Source of the DNA: Niastella vici
GTDB lineage: Bacteria; Bacteroidota; Bacteroidia; Chitinophagales; Chitinophagaceae
Length of the DNA stretch: 64,000 nucleotides
Direction: 5' to 3'
Assembly: GCF_002077945.1 (NCBI RefSeq)
Contig: NZ_LVYD01000058.1
Coordinates: 62,001-126,000, forward strand
The notes under the pieces were generated by a model. It saw only the letters and a program-made list of their open reading frames with translations, was not told where the DNA came from and searched no databases. Positions 9,057 through 18,329 of the stretch are shown here, in pieces (the first letter of the stretch is position 1; every line of letters begins with the position of its first letter). Made by a program: the position numbers and the translations under genes.

Positions 9057-10084
9057 TTTTTCTGTTTTATAAATCTAATCAACGCACTACTGTTCTCTGT
9101 ACTCTCTAACCGCGCTTCATAACGCTTGCCATCAACAATACAAACCATCAGCGAGGTGTTTGGCGGAATAGTTCCCAGGTTCTCGGCCACCATCACCATT
9201 TCATTGTCTTCCCCGAGCTCACTTACAGGTAAGGTGAGCGTGTAGGGCTTATTGTTCAACCGAACGTGTTCAAACACCATGCGGTCGTTAAGGAAAACGG
9301 CAATAGAATCCCCATCGACCACCGCATTATCATAAAACCGCAATTCAATGCTGTCGCCGGTAATGGGAATAACCGTTGCCAGCTTCTTTTCACGCGTAGA
9401 ATATTTCTGCTGCGCTGTGGATGGGGTAGCTGGCGTTGGTTTTTTCTTCTCAACGATCGGTGGTGCTTTAACAGTAATGGAAGGATCATTTTTAGGAACA
9501 GACTTCACTGTTGTGCTGGCAAGCTCGGTCTCCCTTTCTTCAGTTACTTCATTGGGCACACCATGTAACCGGGCAATACTGTCAATGATCTCGGGATCAT
9601 TGGCGCCATAGATATAATTCTCGATCACAAAATCCCATTCATCATGAAACCCCGAAGAATTGATCTTTTCAAGGGCAATAGTGCCTTTGGGTTTGTTTTT
9701 ATTATCACGTTTGGTGCTTTCGCCATCGAGCCGCATTGTTCTTTCACCGGGGCAATTAAAGTCTGCCACCGAAAGCAGGGCTTCTTTATCATCACCGAAA
9801 ATTTTGCCCGAGAGCCGGTCTTCGAGCATGGCATCGTCCCACCAGACAACACTGTTGTTGTTGGGATCAAAGTAGCCCTTCACCGCATAGCGAATATAGT
9901 TGCTGCGCGACGTGTAGTAATACGATGTGCCTAACAGGCTATCGCCTTTTTTAATGAGTTTCAATTCGGTATGGGCCGAACCGATCTTGCCTTTCCAGGC
10001 GCCCGTAATGGTTTGAGCTTGAGTTGACGTCAGAAAGAGACCACAAAACAGCAGGCCCAATAGCAGTGCGATACGTGTTTTCAA
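9032..10084 (-). CDS. Secreted hypothetical protein
   Basis: I do not recognise a characterised family. From a TTG at 10084 the protein is 350 residues and begins with a good signal peptide (KTRIALLLGLLFCGLFL, cleavage near TQAQ). The first half resembles lipocalin-like repeats (TITGAWKGKIGS...). A Lys/Pro/Thr-rich linker follows, then a beta-rich C-terminal part (IELRFYDNAVVDGDSIAVFL) of a type often seen in exported Bacteroidota proteins. The frame is open to an ATG at 10252, but that start would overlap the divergent gene at 10244 and bury the signal peptide. Likely periplasmic or extracellular. Confidence 0.75.
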   Translation of the reverse strand: MKTRIALLLGLLFCGLFLTSTQAQTITGAWKGKIGSAHTELKLIKKGDSLLGTSYYYTSRSNYIRYAVKGYFDPNNNSVVWWDDAMLEDRLSGKIFGDDKEALLSVADFNCPGERTMRLDGESTKRDNKNKPKGTIALEKINSSGFHDEWDFVIENYIYGANDPEIIDSIARLHGVPNEVTEERETELASTTVKSVPKNDPSITVKAPPIVEKKKPTPATPSTAQQKYSTREKKLATVIPITGDSIELRFYDNAVVDGDSIAVFLNDRMVFEHVRLNNKPYTLTLPVSELGEDNEMVMVAENLGTIPPNTSLMVCIVDGKRYEARLESTENSSALIRFIKQKKKKSGSPF

Positions 10085-10243
10085 GGCAATTGATTTTGCA
10101 GGTGATAGAGTTAAACGCCGGGTGAAGGGGTATATTTTGCACTGTTTTTCATTTAACGTTTTCACAGGGATTTCCGCCCCCGGATCCTCCGCCGGCTGTA
10201 AACTAATCTTTTTCCTTAACTGTTTTATTAGGAAATTAGCAAT

Positions 10244-10831
10244 ATGGCACATCCAAATACTGCATTGATCGAGGGGCTGCGTTCAGCGGCAGCCGGGCTG
10301 GAAAATGGCAATTATTATGCCTGGGGGCATCATGGCGCCTGTAATTGCGGACATTTATTACAGGCTACTACCAAATTGACAAAAGAAGAGATCGTTACCT
10401 ATGCCCATACCGGTACCGGTGAGTGGACGGAGCTGGCGCAGGAAGCCTGTGCGGTTACCAATGTACCGGTTAATTTGTTACTAATGAAGCTGCAACAATT
10501 GGGACTAACGCCTACGGATATTCATAATATTGAGTATCTCGAAGACCGGGAAGTGCTGAACCGGTTACCCGGTGGCTTTAGATGGCTGAAAAAAAATGTG
10601 CGTGAGCATGTAGTCTTGTATTTCGACACAATGGCGGCTATGCTGGAAGATAAATTGATCAGCAATATCGAAGTAAATTACAGCGAATTGATGCCGCAAA
10701 GAGAAGTGACAGTTGCCAGTGAACTGGAGTTAAAGATCAATGACTCTTTTTTGATTCCTCCTGGTCCCCGGTTCCCAACTCATTCTGATCTTTCTTGTAG
10801 TTCATCAGAATGGCATAAGACACAATCGTAG
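10244..10831 (+). CDS. Conserved hypothetical protein
   Basis: 195 residues, soluble, no recognised domain. The N-terminal half has a distinctive stretch (NYYAWGHHGACNCGHLLQ) with paired histidines and cysteines that could bind metal, followed by GTGEWTELAQEAC. The last 25 residues are low in structure, rich in Pro and Ser, and antisense to a candidate small membrane protein at 10737-10871, so the natural end may be less constrained. Divergent from the secreted protein at 9032-10084. Confidence 0.7.
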   Translation: MAHPNTALIEGLRSAAAGLENGNYYAWGHHGACNCGHLLQATTKLTKEEIVTYAHTGTGEWTELAQEACAVTNVPVNLLLMKLQQLGLTPTDIHNIEYLEDREVLNRLPGGFRWLKKNVREHVVLYFDTMAAMLEDKLISNIEVNYSELMPQREVTVASELELKINDSFLIPPGPRFPTHSDLSCSSSEWHKTQS

Positions 10832-10871
10832 CTGCCAGTATCATATAAAATATAATCGTCCACGTATCCAT
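10737..10871 (-). CDS. Candidate 44-residue single-pass membrane protein
   Basis: An ATG at 10871 opens a 44-codon frame ending at TGA 10737-10739. The product starts MDTWTIIFYMILAATIVSYA, which is one clean transmembrane helix, and continues with a charged tail (NYKKDQNELGTGDQEESKKS). Hydrophobic N-terminus plus acidic-basic tail is typical of small bacterial membrane proteins. It overlaps the 3' end of the plus-strand gene at 10244-10831 by 95 bases, so only one of the two ends may be fully functional. No family recognised. Confidence 0.4.
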   Translation of the reverse strand: MDTWTIIFYMILAATIVSYAILMNYKKDQNELGTGDQEESKKSH

Positions 10872-11075
10872 ACTCTGCAATGTTTATATATAGTAGTCAG
10901 AAATTATGCCATTTTATAATTTGTGTTGAAAAGTTCATGAATACTAAGTAGTTGTTTGTATCGTTGGATTTTACTTATTGCTTGATTATTAAGGAGATGA
11001 TTGTATATTAGCGAAAGGTCATAAACAAATTCATTTTAACAGGGCTGATTATTAGCGCATTATAATTTTATCAAC

Positions 11076-11786
11076 TTGGAGCCGGGCACATTTGAAAATA
11101 TCATCCGCAAGTATCAGAATACCTTTCACGGTGTAGTGGATTTCAATCCGGGTAAAGACCGGTTATCTACGCTTGATTTTACACAGCAGAATAAGGAGCT
11201 TACACCCGAAATCCTTGGTGATGAGCGTGTTTTTAGCGATTACATTCAACAAAAACTGCAATCGTCCAACTCCCGGTATGGTATAGGTGGTTATGCCGAA
11301 CACAGGACCATTTACAGCATCAGCCCACATTTTGATGGAAAACAACCCAGCGAGGAGCCTCGCCGGTTACATTTAGGCGTTGACGTTTGGGGCGCTGCCG
11401 GAACACCCGTTTATGCATTTATGGGGGGTATGATCCACAGTTTTGCATTCAATGATCAATTTGGTGATTATGGCGCCACGTTAATTTTATTGCATCAGTT
11501 GGATGGGGTGCCGTTTTATACATTATACGGGCATTTGAGCCTGCGTGATCTTCAATCTATTTCGGCCGGAAATTATGTTAGCATTGGACAAACCATTGCG
11601 CATTTTGGCGAGCTGCATGAAAATGGCCATTGGCCGCCGCACCTTCATTTTCAGATCATCCGGGATATGGAATTGAAAGAAGGTGATTATCCGGGCGTAT
11701 GTAAGTATTCTGAAAAAGAAAAATACCTCGCCAATTGTCCCGACCCTGATCTTATTCTACAACTTAGCCGGTATCTGAAACACTGA
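11076..11786 (+). CDS. M23-family metallopeptidase
   Basis: Predicted zinc peptidase of the LytM/M23 type, 236 residues. The motif pieces are present: HLGVDVWG (first metal His and Asp), LYGHLS, and PPHLHFQ (HxH pair) near residue 190. Members cleave peptide crosslinks in peptidoglycan. There is no evident signal peptide, so either the protein is cytoplasmic or the true start differs. The only usable in-frame start is the TTG at 11076. Monocistronic. Confidence 0.85.
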   Translation: MEPGTFENIIRKYQNTFHGVVDFNPGKDRLSTLDFTQQNKELTPEILGDERVFSDYIQQKLQSSNSRYGIGGYAEHRTIYSISPHFDGKQPSEEPRRLHLGVDVWGAAGTPVYAFMGGMIHSFAFNDQFGDYGATLILLHQLDGVPFYTLYGHLSLRDLQSISAGNYVSIGQTIAHFGELHENGHWPPHLHFQIIRDMELKEGDYPGVCKYSEKEKYLANCPDPDLILQLSRYLKH

Positions 11787-11983
11787 GCATATACTGGGGT
11801 TTAATTATTCAGGTTGGCAAATCGTTGTTTCATTTGTAGCAGCCATTTTTTCTTTTCTCCTGAGAAACGAATTTTACCATGTTTAGTTCAAAACCATGAA
11901 ACATGGTAACGCCATTTTAGCAATAAACGGGTTGAAACAGGCTTTTGATAGCTGCAATTTTGTATCACAAAAAATTGCTATCG

Positions 11984-12463
11984 ATGAAGAAGTTTAAAAT
12001 TGTTCCGTTATCAAAGGATTACGCAGCACATATAAGATCAACGGGTAAAGATGAATTTGGTCACTCAGTAATTGAGCAGGTGGCCACCGGATCGGGGCCC
12101 TGCCGGGTATCACTGAAGCCATTTAAAAAGGGGATCGATAAGCGGCTGTTGATCAGTCATAGTCCTTTCGCCGTTGACAATGCTTATAACCAGCCCGGCC
12201 CTGTGTTTATCAATAAAGAAGAAGTGGAGGAATACAAAGATGTGCATCGGTTCCCGCCAGAAATAAAAGCAAATAAGAAAAGCTTTCCATTATCATTGAT
12301 CGGCTATAGTAAAGACCAGGTGATGGTATTTACACAACTGGTGGGCGATGATGATGTAGATGAATTAATTGCCCGTACATTTGAGCTGTATCCCGAAATT
12401 GAATACCTGCATGCCCGCAATGCCGAGGCCTGTTGTTATATCTGTAAAATTGAACGGGTTTAG
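11984..12463 (+). CDS. DUF1203 domain protein
   Basis: 159 residues, soluble. The segment GPCRVSLKPFKKG followed by LLISHSPF and PGPVFI matches the DUF1203 family, whose role is unknown. The ATG at 11984 gives the natural N-terminus MKKFKIVPLS; an upstream in-frame start at 11945 would add an unrelated leader. It converges with a broken gene whose remnant ends 5 bases downstream. Confidence 0.8.
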   Translation: MKKFKIVPLSKDYAAHIRSTGKDEFGHSVIEQVATGSGPCRVSLKPFKKGIDKRLLISHSPFAVDNAYNQPGPVFINKEEVEEYKDVHRFPPEIKANKKSFPLSLIGYSKDQVMVFTQLVGDDDVDELIARTFELYPEIEYLHARNAEACCYICKIERV

Positions 12464-12468
12464 TTTGG

Positions 12469-12832
12469 TTAATGCTCCAGTTGCTGCCTGTGCAACCGGC
12501 TTATATATTGTTTGGCGATCCTGTTCTCAGGTTTTCTGTCGAACGTATAAAGCGTTAATAAAAAAAGCCATTCCGCCGGTTTCATTAAAAGGTAAACAAC
12601 GTCGCAGATGTATTTGTTGTTGAAAACACCCTAATAGCGGTGAATGATGTCACCAACCCGGTTATACGATTTACGGATGGGTTTATAAAGGTGCTATAAT
12701 TATCGTAATGATCTCTGTAGTTCGAAATAAAGCGCCCGTCGCTGGTTTGCGGGTGGTGAGGTAGCGTGAAAAATAATAAATTACAAATAAGCAGGAAAGA
12801 GCAAAAGGAACGAAAATAAACGAAAGATCCAT
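12469..12832 (-). pseudogene. Internally deleted DUF6688-like membrane protein gene
   Basis: Two pieces of one gene are visible on the minus strand. An ATG at 12832 opens 49 codons (MDLSFIFVPFALSCLFVIYY..., ending RTTEIITIIIAPL), a membrane-type N-terminus, then hits TAA at 12683-12685. In another frame the following DNA encodes a C-terminus reading KPIRKSYNRVGDIIHRY, an in-frame TAG (12631-12633), then NKYICDVVYLLMKPAEWLF and FDRKPENRIAKQY, stopping at 12469. The C-terminal part resembles my memory of DUF6688 proteins; the middle of such a protein is absent. I read this as a large internal deletion plus frameshift plus nonsense mutation. The family assignment needs a search. Confidence 0.65.
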
Positions 12833-12907
12833 GGGTGTTTTAGGAATTGAGATATAAAAATACTCAACAGCTTAGGTTTTCCAAGTCTCTTCCGCTTTTA
12901 TACTTCT

Positions 12908-13192
12908 TTATAACATCGCTTTCACAATTTCTTCCCATTCCTGTTCAAGGGAATAACCGGGCATTCGTTTACCGGCTTTGGTGTACCAGTAATTGGCATT
13001 CCACACATCACCTTCGCGGCGGTGCAAATAGGCATGTATCCAGGCTGCAGATTTATCAGGTACGTCCTGTATTAATGTGTGGGCCTGGTCCCAATCGCCC
13101 TTGGCATCGTACCATAAGGATTGCAGGTATACGTTGATGGTAGCGGGTGGCGTATTGGTTTGCAGGCTTTGCTGAAAGGTTTCGAAATTCAT
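12908..13192 (-). CDS. Small conserved hypothetical protein
   Basis: 94 residues, soluble, rich in Trp and Tyr (YLQSLWYDAKGDWDQAHTLI, AAWIHAYLHRREGD, NANYWYTKAGK). The pattern of paired helices is reminiscent of tetratricopeptide or Sel1-type helical repeats, but too short to assign. The ATG at 13192 follows 32 bases downstream of the F420-reductase-like gene on the same strand, so the two may be cotranscribed. Confidence 0.7.
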   Translation of the reverse strand: MNFETFQQSLQTNTPPATINVYLQSLWYDAKGDWDQAHTLIQDVPDKSAAWIHAYLHRREGDVWNANYWYTKAGKRMPGYSLEQEWEEIVKAML

Positions 13193-13225
13193 GGGTTAAA
13201 GGTATAAACTATAAGGTAGAAAACC

Positions 13226-13873
13226 TTATACCTTCAACAGCTTGAATGCATGTGTCCATTGGTTTTCGAGAAAACCCGGAATGCACCACAAAATGCATAA
13301 TGGCTCTATGGCGCGGGCGGCAGTGGCTTTTCCCATATCAGCTGTGTCCCATCCAAAGGAAGTTAATATTTCCGTTACTGTTTTTTTGGCTTTTTCGTCG
13401 TCGCCGCAAATGAACATAGTGGGTGGTCCGCCTTTTACGGTTGGTTTGTACATTTGGGCGTTACCCACACTATTAAACGCTTTTACCATTTTGGCCTGTG
13501 GAATTTGTTTTTGCAACCGTTCCATCAGCGACTCATTCAAGTCGGTAAAAAAGGAAAGCACCCCGTCTTTCGGCGGTGCAGCTGCTATGGGGTTGGTAGC
13601 ATCTATCACGATCTTGTTGTTGAAGTGAGAGGTGCCCGATAGCTTGATGGCCGAATCAGCTACTGAACCGGCAACGGCCAGCACCAGTATATCGCCGAAT
13701 TGGGCGGTTACACCAAATGTGCCGCATTGCCCTTTGGGGTTTTGCTGCTTCCATTTCTTTACTTCTTCCTTGCCGGGGTTGCGGGTGCCCAGCATGACTT
13801 CGTGGCCCTCGGCTAAAAAAGCAGTGGCCAGTTTTTGGCCAACTTCGCCGGAGCCAATGATGCCTATTTTCAT
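13226..13873 (-). CDS. F420-dependent-reductase-like NAD(P)-binding protein
   Basis: 215 residues. The N-terminus MKIGIIGSGEVGQKLATAFL is a Rossmann glycine motif, followed by GHEVMLGTRNP (cofactor phosphate loop) and DATNPI. This is the layout of the NADP oxidoreductase coenzyme F420-dependent family (PF03807-type). Most bacterial members lack F420, and the real substrate is unknown. I chose the ATG at 13873; the frame is open to 14317, but that extension is antisense to ruvB and has no matching fold. Confidence 0.88.
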   Translation of the reverse strand: MKIGIIGSGEVGQKLATAFLAEGHEVMLGTRNPGKEEVKKWKQQNPKGQCGTFGVTAQFGDILVLAVAGSVADSAIKLSGTSHFNNKIVIDATNPIAAAPPKDGVLSFFTDLNESLMERLQKQIPQAKMVKAFNSVGNAQMYKPTVKGGPPTMFICGDDEKAKKTVTEILTSFGWDTADMGKATAARAIEPLCILWCIPGFLENQWTHAFKLLKV

Positions 13874-13959
13874 GATCCTGTTTTTTTGTTCAGAATAAGC
13901 ACAGTACTCTATTAAGTTAGGGAATTTTGTGTTTCCATCCCGGTATGATTTAAGAACGG

Positions 13960-13967
13960 TACATTTG
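13960..13967 (+). promoter_or_regulatory. Bacteroidota -7 box before ruvB
   Basis: TACATTTG matches the phylum consensus TAnnTTTG and sits 27 bases upstream of the chosen ruvB ATG. No convincing -33 TTTG at the usual 19-base spacing. Confidence 0.45.
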
Positions 13968-13994
13968 CGTAGTTTTACAACTACGTCCAATCTA

Positions 13995-15029
13995 ATGGCC
14001 AATCCGAACTTAAATAACAATAAAGAAACGCTCAGTGCGGCGGATAAAGAGTTTGAGAATAATATCCGCCCCCGGGAAATAAATGATTTTTCGGGGCAGG
14101 GACAGATCATTGAGAACCTGACAATTTTTATCAAAGCCGCTAAAATGCGTGGCGAAGCCCTGGACCATGTTCTGTTCCATGGCCCGCCCGGTTTGGGTAA
14201 AACCACGCTCAGCCGCATTGTTGCTAATGAGCTGGGGGTGAATATTAAGGAAACGAGTGGCCCTGTTATTGAAAAGCCCGGCGACCTCGCCGGTTTGCTC
14301 ACCAACCTGGAGCCCAACGATGTATTGTTTATTGATGAAATTCACCGCCTGAGCACCGTGGTGGAAGAATACCTGTATGCCGCGATGGAAGACTACCGCA
14401 TCGATATTATGATCGACAGTGGTCCAAATGCAAGAAGCATACAATTGACGCTTAATCCGTTTACATTGATCGGGGCCACCACTCGCAGTGGTTTGCTGAC
14501 GGCTCCTTTATTATCGCGCTTTGCTATTAAGGAACGTCTGGAATATTATACGGCCGAAACATTGCAAAAGATCATTCAGCGTTCTGCCGGCATCCTGGGC
14601 ACAAAAATAACGTCTGATGCAGCCGGTGAAATTGCCCGGCGCAGCCGCGGTACTCCACGTATTGCCAATGCCCTCTTGCGCCGCATGCGCGATTTTGCGC
14701 AGGTGCTGGGCAATGGCGTTATCGATATGGGTATAACGCAGCATGGTTTACGGGCATTGAAGGTTGATGAACACGGTCTCGATGAAATGGATAACCGCAT
14801 TTTGCTAACCATTATTGATAAATTCAAGGGCGGCCCGGTAGGCATTACGACCATTGCAACAGCAGTGGGCGAGGAAACGGGTACGCTGGAAGAAGTATAT
14901 GAACCCTTTTTAATTCAGGAAGGTTTTATAAAACGTACGCCCCGCGGTCGCGAAGCTACGCACAAGGCGTATGCGCACCTGGGGCGGGTAGCGCCGGGAA
15001 GCGGCGGAACGAATACCTTGTTTGATTAG
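13995..15029 (+). CDS. ruvB: Holliday junction helicase RuvB
   Basis: AAA+ motor that, with RuvA, drives branch migration of Holliday junctions during recombination repair. 344 residues from the ATG at 13995 ([15 protein letters not shown]). Walker A is [12 protein letters not shown], Walker [11 protein letters not shown], sensor 1 [17 protein letters not shown], and the C-terminal winged helix contains [16 protein letters not shown]. Length and motifs are normal. ruvA is not adjacent, which is usual for the phylum. Followed by a hairpin terminator. Confidence 0.98.
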   Translation: MANPNLNNNKETLSAADKEFENNIRPREINDFSGQGQIIENLTIFIKAAKMRGEALDHVLFHGPPGLGKTTLSRIVANELGVNIKETSGPVIEKPGDLAGLLTNLEPNDVLFIDEIHRLSTVVEEYLYAAMEDYRIDIMIDSGPNARSIQLTLNPFTLIGATTRSGLLTAPLLSRFAIKERLEYYTAETLQKIIQRSAGILGTKITSDAAGEIARRSRGTPRIANALLRRMRDFAQVLGNGVIDMGITQHGLRALKVDEHGLDEMDNRILLTIIDKFKGGPVGITTIATAVGEETGTLEEVYEPFLIQEGFIKRTPRGREATHKAYAHLGRVAPGSGGTNTLFD

Positions 15030-15054
15030 AACAAATTCTGCAATAGATAATAAA

Positions 15055-15098
15055 AAACGCTGAATATGTGGTTCAACCCATATACTCAGCGTTTTTTT
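15055..15098 (+). terminator. Intrinsic terminator after ruvB
   Basis: AACGCTGAATATG pairs with CATATACTCAGCGTT with small bulges, followed by seven T. The A-run before the stem suggests it can also serve the convergent response regulator. Confidence 0.85.
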
Positions 15099-15149
15099 AT
15101 AAAAAGGATCTTGTAATCGATCAGGTACTCCCCCTTTAGGGGGCGGGGG

Positions 15150-15851
15150 CTACGCCACCGGTACTACCAGGCGGAAGCCATTACCATGTATGTTCACGAT
15201 CTCAATGCTGTCATCATCTTTCAGGTATTTGCGCAATTTGGCAATATACACGTCCATACTACGGCCATTGAAATAGGTATCGCTGCCCCAGATCTTTTTG
15301 AGCGCCTGCTCACGTGGCAACAGGTCATTCATATGCTCGCACAGCATTTTCAGCAACTCATTTTCCTTGGGCGACAATGTTTGTGTTTTACCGCTGTGGC
15401 TCAGCTCGCGTAATTTGGGATTGAAGTGATAATCGCCCAGGTCGTATTCTTTATTTTCCTGTTCTTTATTCACTTCTTCATTCCTTTTCAGAATGGCCTT
15501 TATTTTCAATAACAATACTTCGCTATCGAATGGCTTGGTGATATAGTCATCGGCGCCCAGCTTGTAGCCCTGGATGATATCTTCCTTCATTGTTTTGGCG
15601 CTGAGGAAGAATAATGGAATATCAGGATCCACGTCGCGAATTTCTTCGGCCAGGGTGAACCCATCCATGTGGGGCATCATTATATCAAGTAAGCAAAGAT
15701 CAAATCTTTCGCGTTGAAAAGCGGCAAGACCCAGGCGACCGTCACGTTCAAGCGTCACATCAAAATCATTCAGTTCCAGGTAATTCTTCAACACCATTCC
15801 AAGGTTCTGGTCGTCCTCGCATAATAAAATTTTAGGTTTCTTTCCTTCCAT
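15150..15851 (-). CDS. OmpR-family response regulator (RprY-like)
   Basis: 233 residues: a receiver domain (acidic pair ED at 16-17, phospho-acceptor Asp in LCLLDIMMPHMDG, Lys in ITKPF) and a C-terminal OmpR-type winged helix with SMDVYIAKLRKYLKDD. The sequence is of the RprY type that Bacteroidota use with an RprX kinase in envelope or stress responses. No histidine kinase is adjacent, so the partner is encoded elsewhere. The stop codon abuts a CCCCCTTTAGGGGG inverted repeat at about 15129-15142. Confidence 0.9.
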   Translation of the reverse strand: MEGKKPKILLCEDDQNLGMVLKNYLELNDFDVTLERDGRLGLAAFQRERFDLCLLDIMMPHMDGFTLAEEIRDVDPDIPLFFLSAKTMKEDIIQGYKLGADDYITKPFDSEVLLLKIKAILKRNEEVNKEQENKEYDLGDYHFNPKLRELSHSGKTQTLSPKENELLKMLCEHMNDLLPREQALKKIWGSDTYFNGRSMDVYIAKLRKYLKDDDSIEIVNIHGNGFRLVVPVA

Positions 15852-16015
15852 TGTGATGTAGATTTAGTTCGATAGTGTAAATAAAGTTAAATCATTTGCG
15901 AAAACCGGCAATAGCCGCGTAATTTTTTGTTAATAATCCCTGTTTACCGGTTGAGTGGCAATTAATAAGTATGATCAGTTAATTGGTTAATTTTACATCT
16001 TTAATGCCAGCTCAT

Positions 16016-16387
16016 ATGCGTTTGACAACCGATAACAAATTCAAAAAGCTTATTGTCATTGGCGACAGGGTATTGATTCGCCCTGCAAAGCCCAATGAAC
16101 GTACCGATACCGGCCTTTACCTGCCACCGGGGGTGGGGGAGCGCGAAAAGGTACAACAAGGTTATGTAATAAAAACCGGGCCCGGTTATGCAATTCCCTT
16201 ACCGGTTGAGGAGGAAACCTGGAAAAGCAGCGAAGAACAGGTTAAATATGTGCCCTTACAGGCGAAAGAAGGCGACCTGGCCATCTTTTTACTAAGTGGC
16301 GCTACCGAAGTGCTGTACGAAAATGATAAGTACTATATCGTTCCGCAAAGCGCTATTTTGATGCTGGAGCGGGAAGAGGAGATGTAA
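16016..16387 (+). CDS. GroES-like co-chaperonin family protein
   Basis: 123 residues. The segment VIGDRVLIRPAKPNERTDTG, then LYLPPG and a VQQGYVIKTGPG stretch, matches the Cpn10/GroES fold, with an insertion (PVEEETWKSSEEQVKYVPLQ) in the middle and a C-terminal ILMLEREEEM. True groES lies with groL in these genomes; this is a divergent stand-alone paralogue of unknown partner. I chose the ATG at 16016; ATG 16004 and TTG 15983 are in frame upstream. Confidence 0.8.
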   Translation: MRLTTDNKFKKLIVIGDRVLIRPAKPNERTDTGLYLPPGVGEREKVQQGYVIKTGPGYAIPLPVEEETWKSSEEQVKYVPLQAKEGDLAIFLLSGATEVLYENDKYYIVPQSAILMLEREEEM

Positions 16388-16656
16388 TGTGCTGATGTGC
16401 TAATTAGCCAATCCCGACATTTGTAGGGACAAGTTGTGCTAATAAAAACACATACGTAATGTTATTGGGGAGTTATCGGTCGGTGGCGGATGGCTCCCTT
16501 TGTTTTTAATAGCCGGGCAATATTTAATTTGATCATTTTCAGCTTATTAGGATGCAGGCTAAGGGGCATTATACTTCTGTAAAAAATATAATCTGTTGCC
16601 TCCCACGGCTTGCTGATTCGGGGTAAACATGTATCTTTCTGCCACAAAATTCCATT

Positions 16657-18219
16657 ATGCCTGATAAAGATGCATTTGTTCAGCTGGTAAAGGATAATTA
16701 TACATTTAAAGGAGAATCATTTCGCATAGGTACTGCTGTATTGGATGGAGAGGTGCTCGCCGGGGCAGATGCATGCATCCCATTAAAAACAATGAACCGT
16801 CATGGGCTCATCGCCGGGGCAACGGGAACCGGTAAAACTAAAACCCTGCAACTGATAGCCGAGGCTTTGAGTGATGCCAGTGTGCCGGTATTGCTGATGG
16901 ATATAAAAGGCGACCTGAGCGGTATTGCCGCCGCCGGTTCTGAAAATAATAATATCAAAGAACGCCTGGCAAAGATCGGGGGGGAATATAAGCCTGCCGC
17001 TTTCCCCGTTGAGCTTATGACCCTGAGCAACGAAAAAGGCGTGCGCCTGCGTGCTACGGTAAGCGAGTTCGGTCCCATTTTGTTATCGAAGATACTTGAT
17101 CTTAACAATACACAGGAAGGCATTGTGTCGCTTATATTCAAATACTGCGATGATAATAAAATGCCTTTGCTCGATCTGAAAGATTTTGTGAAGGTGATAC
17201 AGTATGTGAGCAATGAAGGCAAGAAAGAAATTGAGCAGGCTTATGGTAAAGTTGCTACCACCAGTACCGGTACTATTCTACGTAAAGTAATAGAGTTACA
17301 ACAGCAGGGTGCCGATCTGTTCTTTGGCGAACCTTCATTCGAGATCGACGACCTCATGCGTATTGCCGATGATGGCCGAGGTATCATCAGCGTTTTACGT
17401 GTAACGGAGATGCAAAACCGGCCCAAAATGTTCTCCACCTTTATGCTGCAGATGCTGGCCGAATTGTATGCAACCCTGCCCGAAGCTGGTGACATGGATA
17501 AACCCAAACTGGTACTGTTTATTGATGAGGCCCACCTGGTTTTTCAGGAAGCAACCGATGCGCTGTTGCAGCAAATTGAAACGGTTATAAAACTCATTCG
17601 ATCAAAAGGCGTGGGTATTTTCTTTTGTACGCAGAACCCGCAGGATGTTCCCGCTGCCATATTAAGTCAGCTGGGCTTGAAAGTACAGCATGCCCTGCGT
17701 GCTTTCACTGCTGCCGACAGAAAGACCATTAAGCAGGCTGCTGAAAATTATCCCGAAACCGAATATTATAAAACTGCTGAACTACTTACCCAGCTGGGTA
17801 TTGGTGAAGCATTAGTGACAGCCCTGAACGAAAAAGGCATTCCCACGCCGTTGGTGCATACCATGCTTGTTCCGCCCCGTTCGAGAATGGATGTACTTTC
17901 TGATGCGGAAATTGATAACCTGGTGAATCAATCAAAACTGGTGAAAAAATATGCCAATGATGAAGACCGGGAAAGCGCCTGTGAAATATTAGCGGCCAAA
18001 CTGAACGACGCCGCGCAAAAAGCAGAACAACAAAAAGAAGAAGAAAAGCCGGCAAGATCATCGCAAAAAGAAGAAAAATCAACCCTGGAAAAAGTGCTCG
18101 AAAGTCCGGTCACCAAACAAATAGGACGTACCGCCGCCAACGTTATCACCCGTAGTTTGCTGGGGGCATTGGGGCTGGGCGGCAAGAGTTCGCGCCGTAA
18201 ATCGGGCAGCTGGTTCTAA
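16657..18219 (+). CDS. DUF853 / HerA-like ATPase (YjgR type)
   Basis: 520 residues. Walker A GATGTGKTKTLQ lies near residue 54 and Walker B LFIDEAHLVF near residue 290; these define a HerA/FtsK-type ATPase of the DUF853 family, related to E. coli YjgR. Its role is unknown. The C-terminal 90 residues are a charged coiled region (AQKAEQQKEEEKPARSSQKEE) ending in a basic tail (GLGGKSSRRKSGSWF). Monocistronic, with a TATCTTTC box at 16632-16639 close to the start. Confidence 0.9.
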   Translation: MPDKDAFVQLVKDNYTFKGESFRIGTAVLDGEVLAGADACIPLKTMNRHGLIAGATGTGKTKTLQLIAEALSDASVPVLLMDIKGDLSGIAAAGSENNNIKERLAKIGGEYKPAAFPVELMTLSNEKGVRLRATVSEFGPILLSKILDLNNTQEGIVSLIFKYCDDNKMPLLDLKDFVKVIQYVSNEGKKEIEQAYGKVATTSTGTILRKVIELQQQGADLFFGEPSFEIDDLMRIADDGRGIISVLRVTEMQNRPKMFSTFMLQMLAELYATLPEAGDMDKPKLVLFIDEAHLVFQEATDALLQQIETVIKLIRSKGVGIFFCTQNPQDVPAAILSQLGLKVQHALRAFTAADRKTIKQAAENYPETEYYKTAELLTQLGIGEALVTALNEKGIPTPLVHTMLVPPRSRMDVLSDAEIDNLVNQSKLVKKYANDEDRESACEILAAKLNDAAQKAEQQKEEEKPARSSQKEEKSTLEKVLESPVTKQIGRTAANVITRSLLGALGLGGKSSRRKSGSWF

Positions 18220-18329
18220 TAAGGCTTATTTGCAGCAATCATATAGGATCTTCTATTGTTTCCCGTGAGTTCCAACCTTACACCACTGGGTGTTCCCGGG
18301 TATTTATTCTTTTATTTAAAACAACAATT

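Noticed and set aside
10085-10252. ATG start at 10252 for the secreted protein
   Set aside because: It overlaps the divergent gene start and would bury the signal peptide 57 residues in.
13874-14317. N-terminal extension of the F420-reductase-like frame
   Set aside because: It is antisense to ruvB and the Rossmann motif starts exactly at the internal ATG at 13873.
15121-15149. CCCCCTTTAGGGGG palindrome as the main terminator of the response regulator gene
   Set aside because: It lacks a downstream U-run; the hairpin at 15055-15098 is the better terminator.
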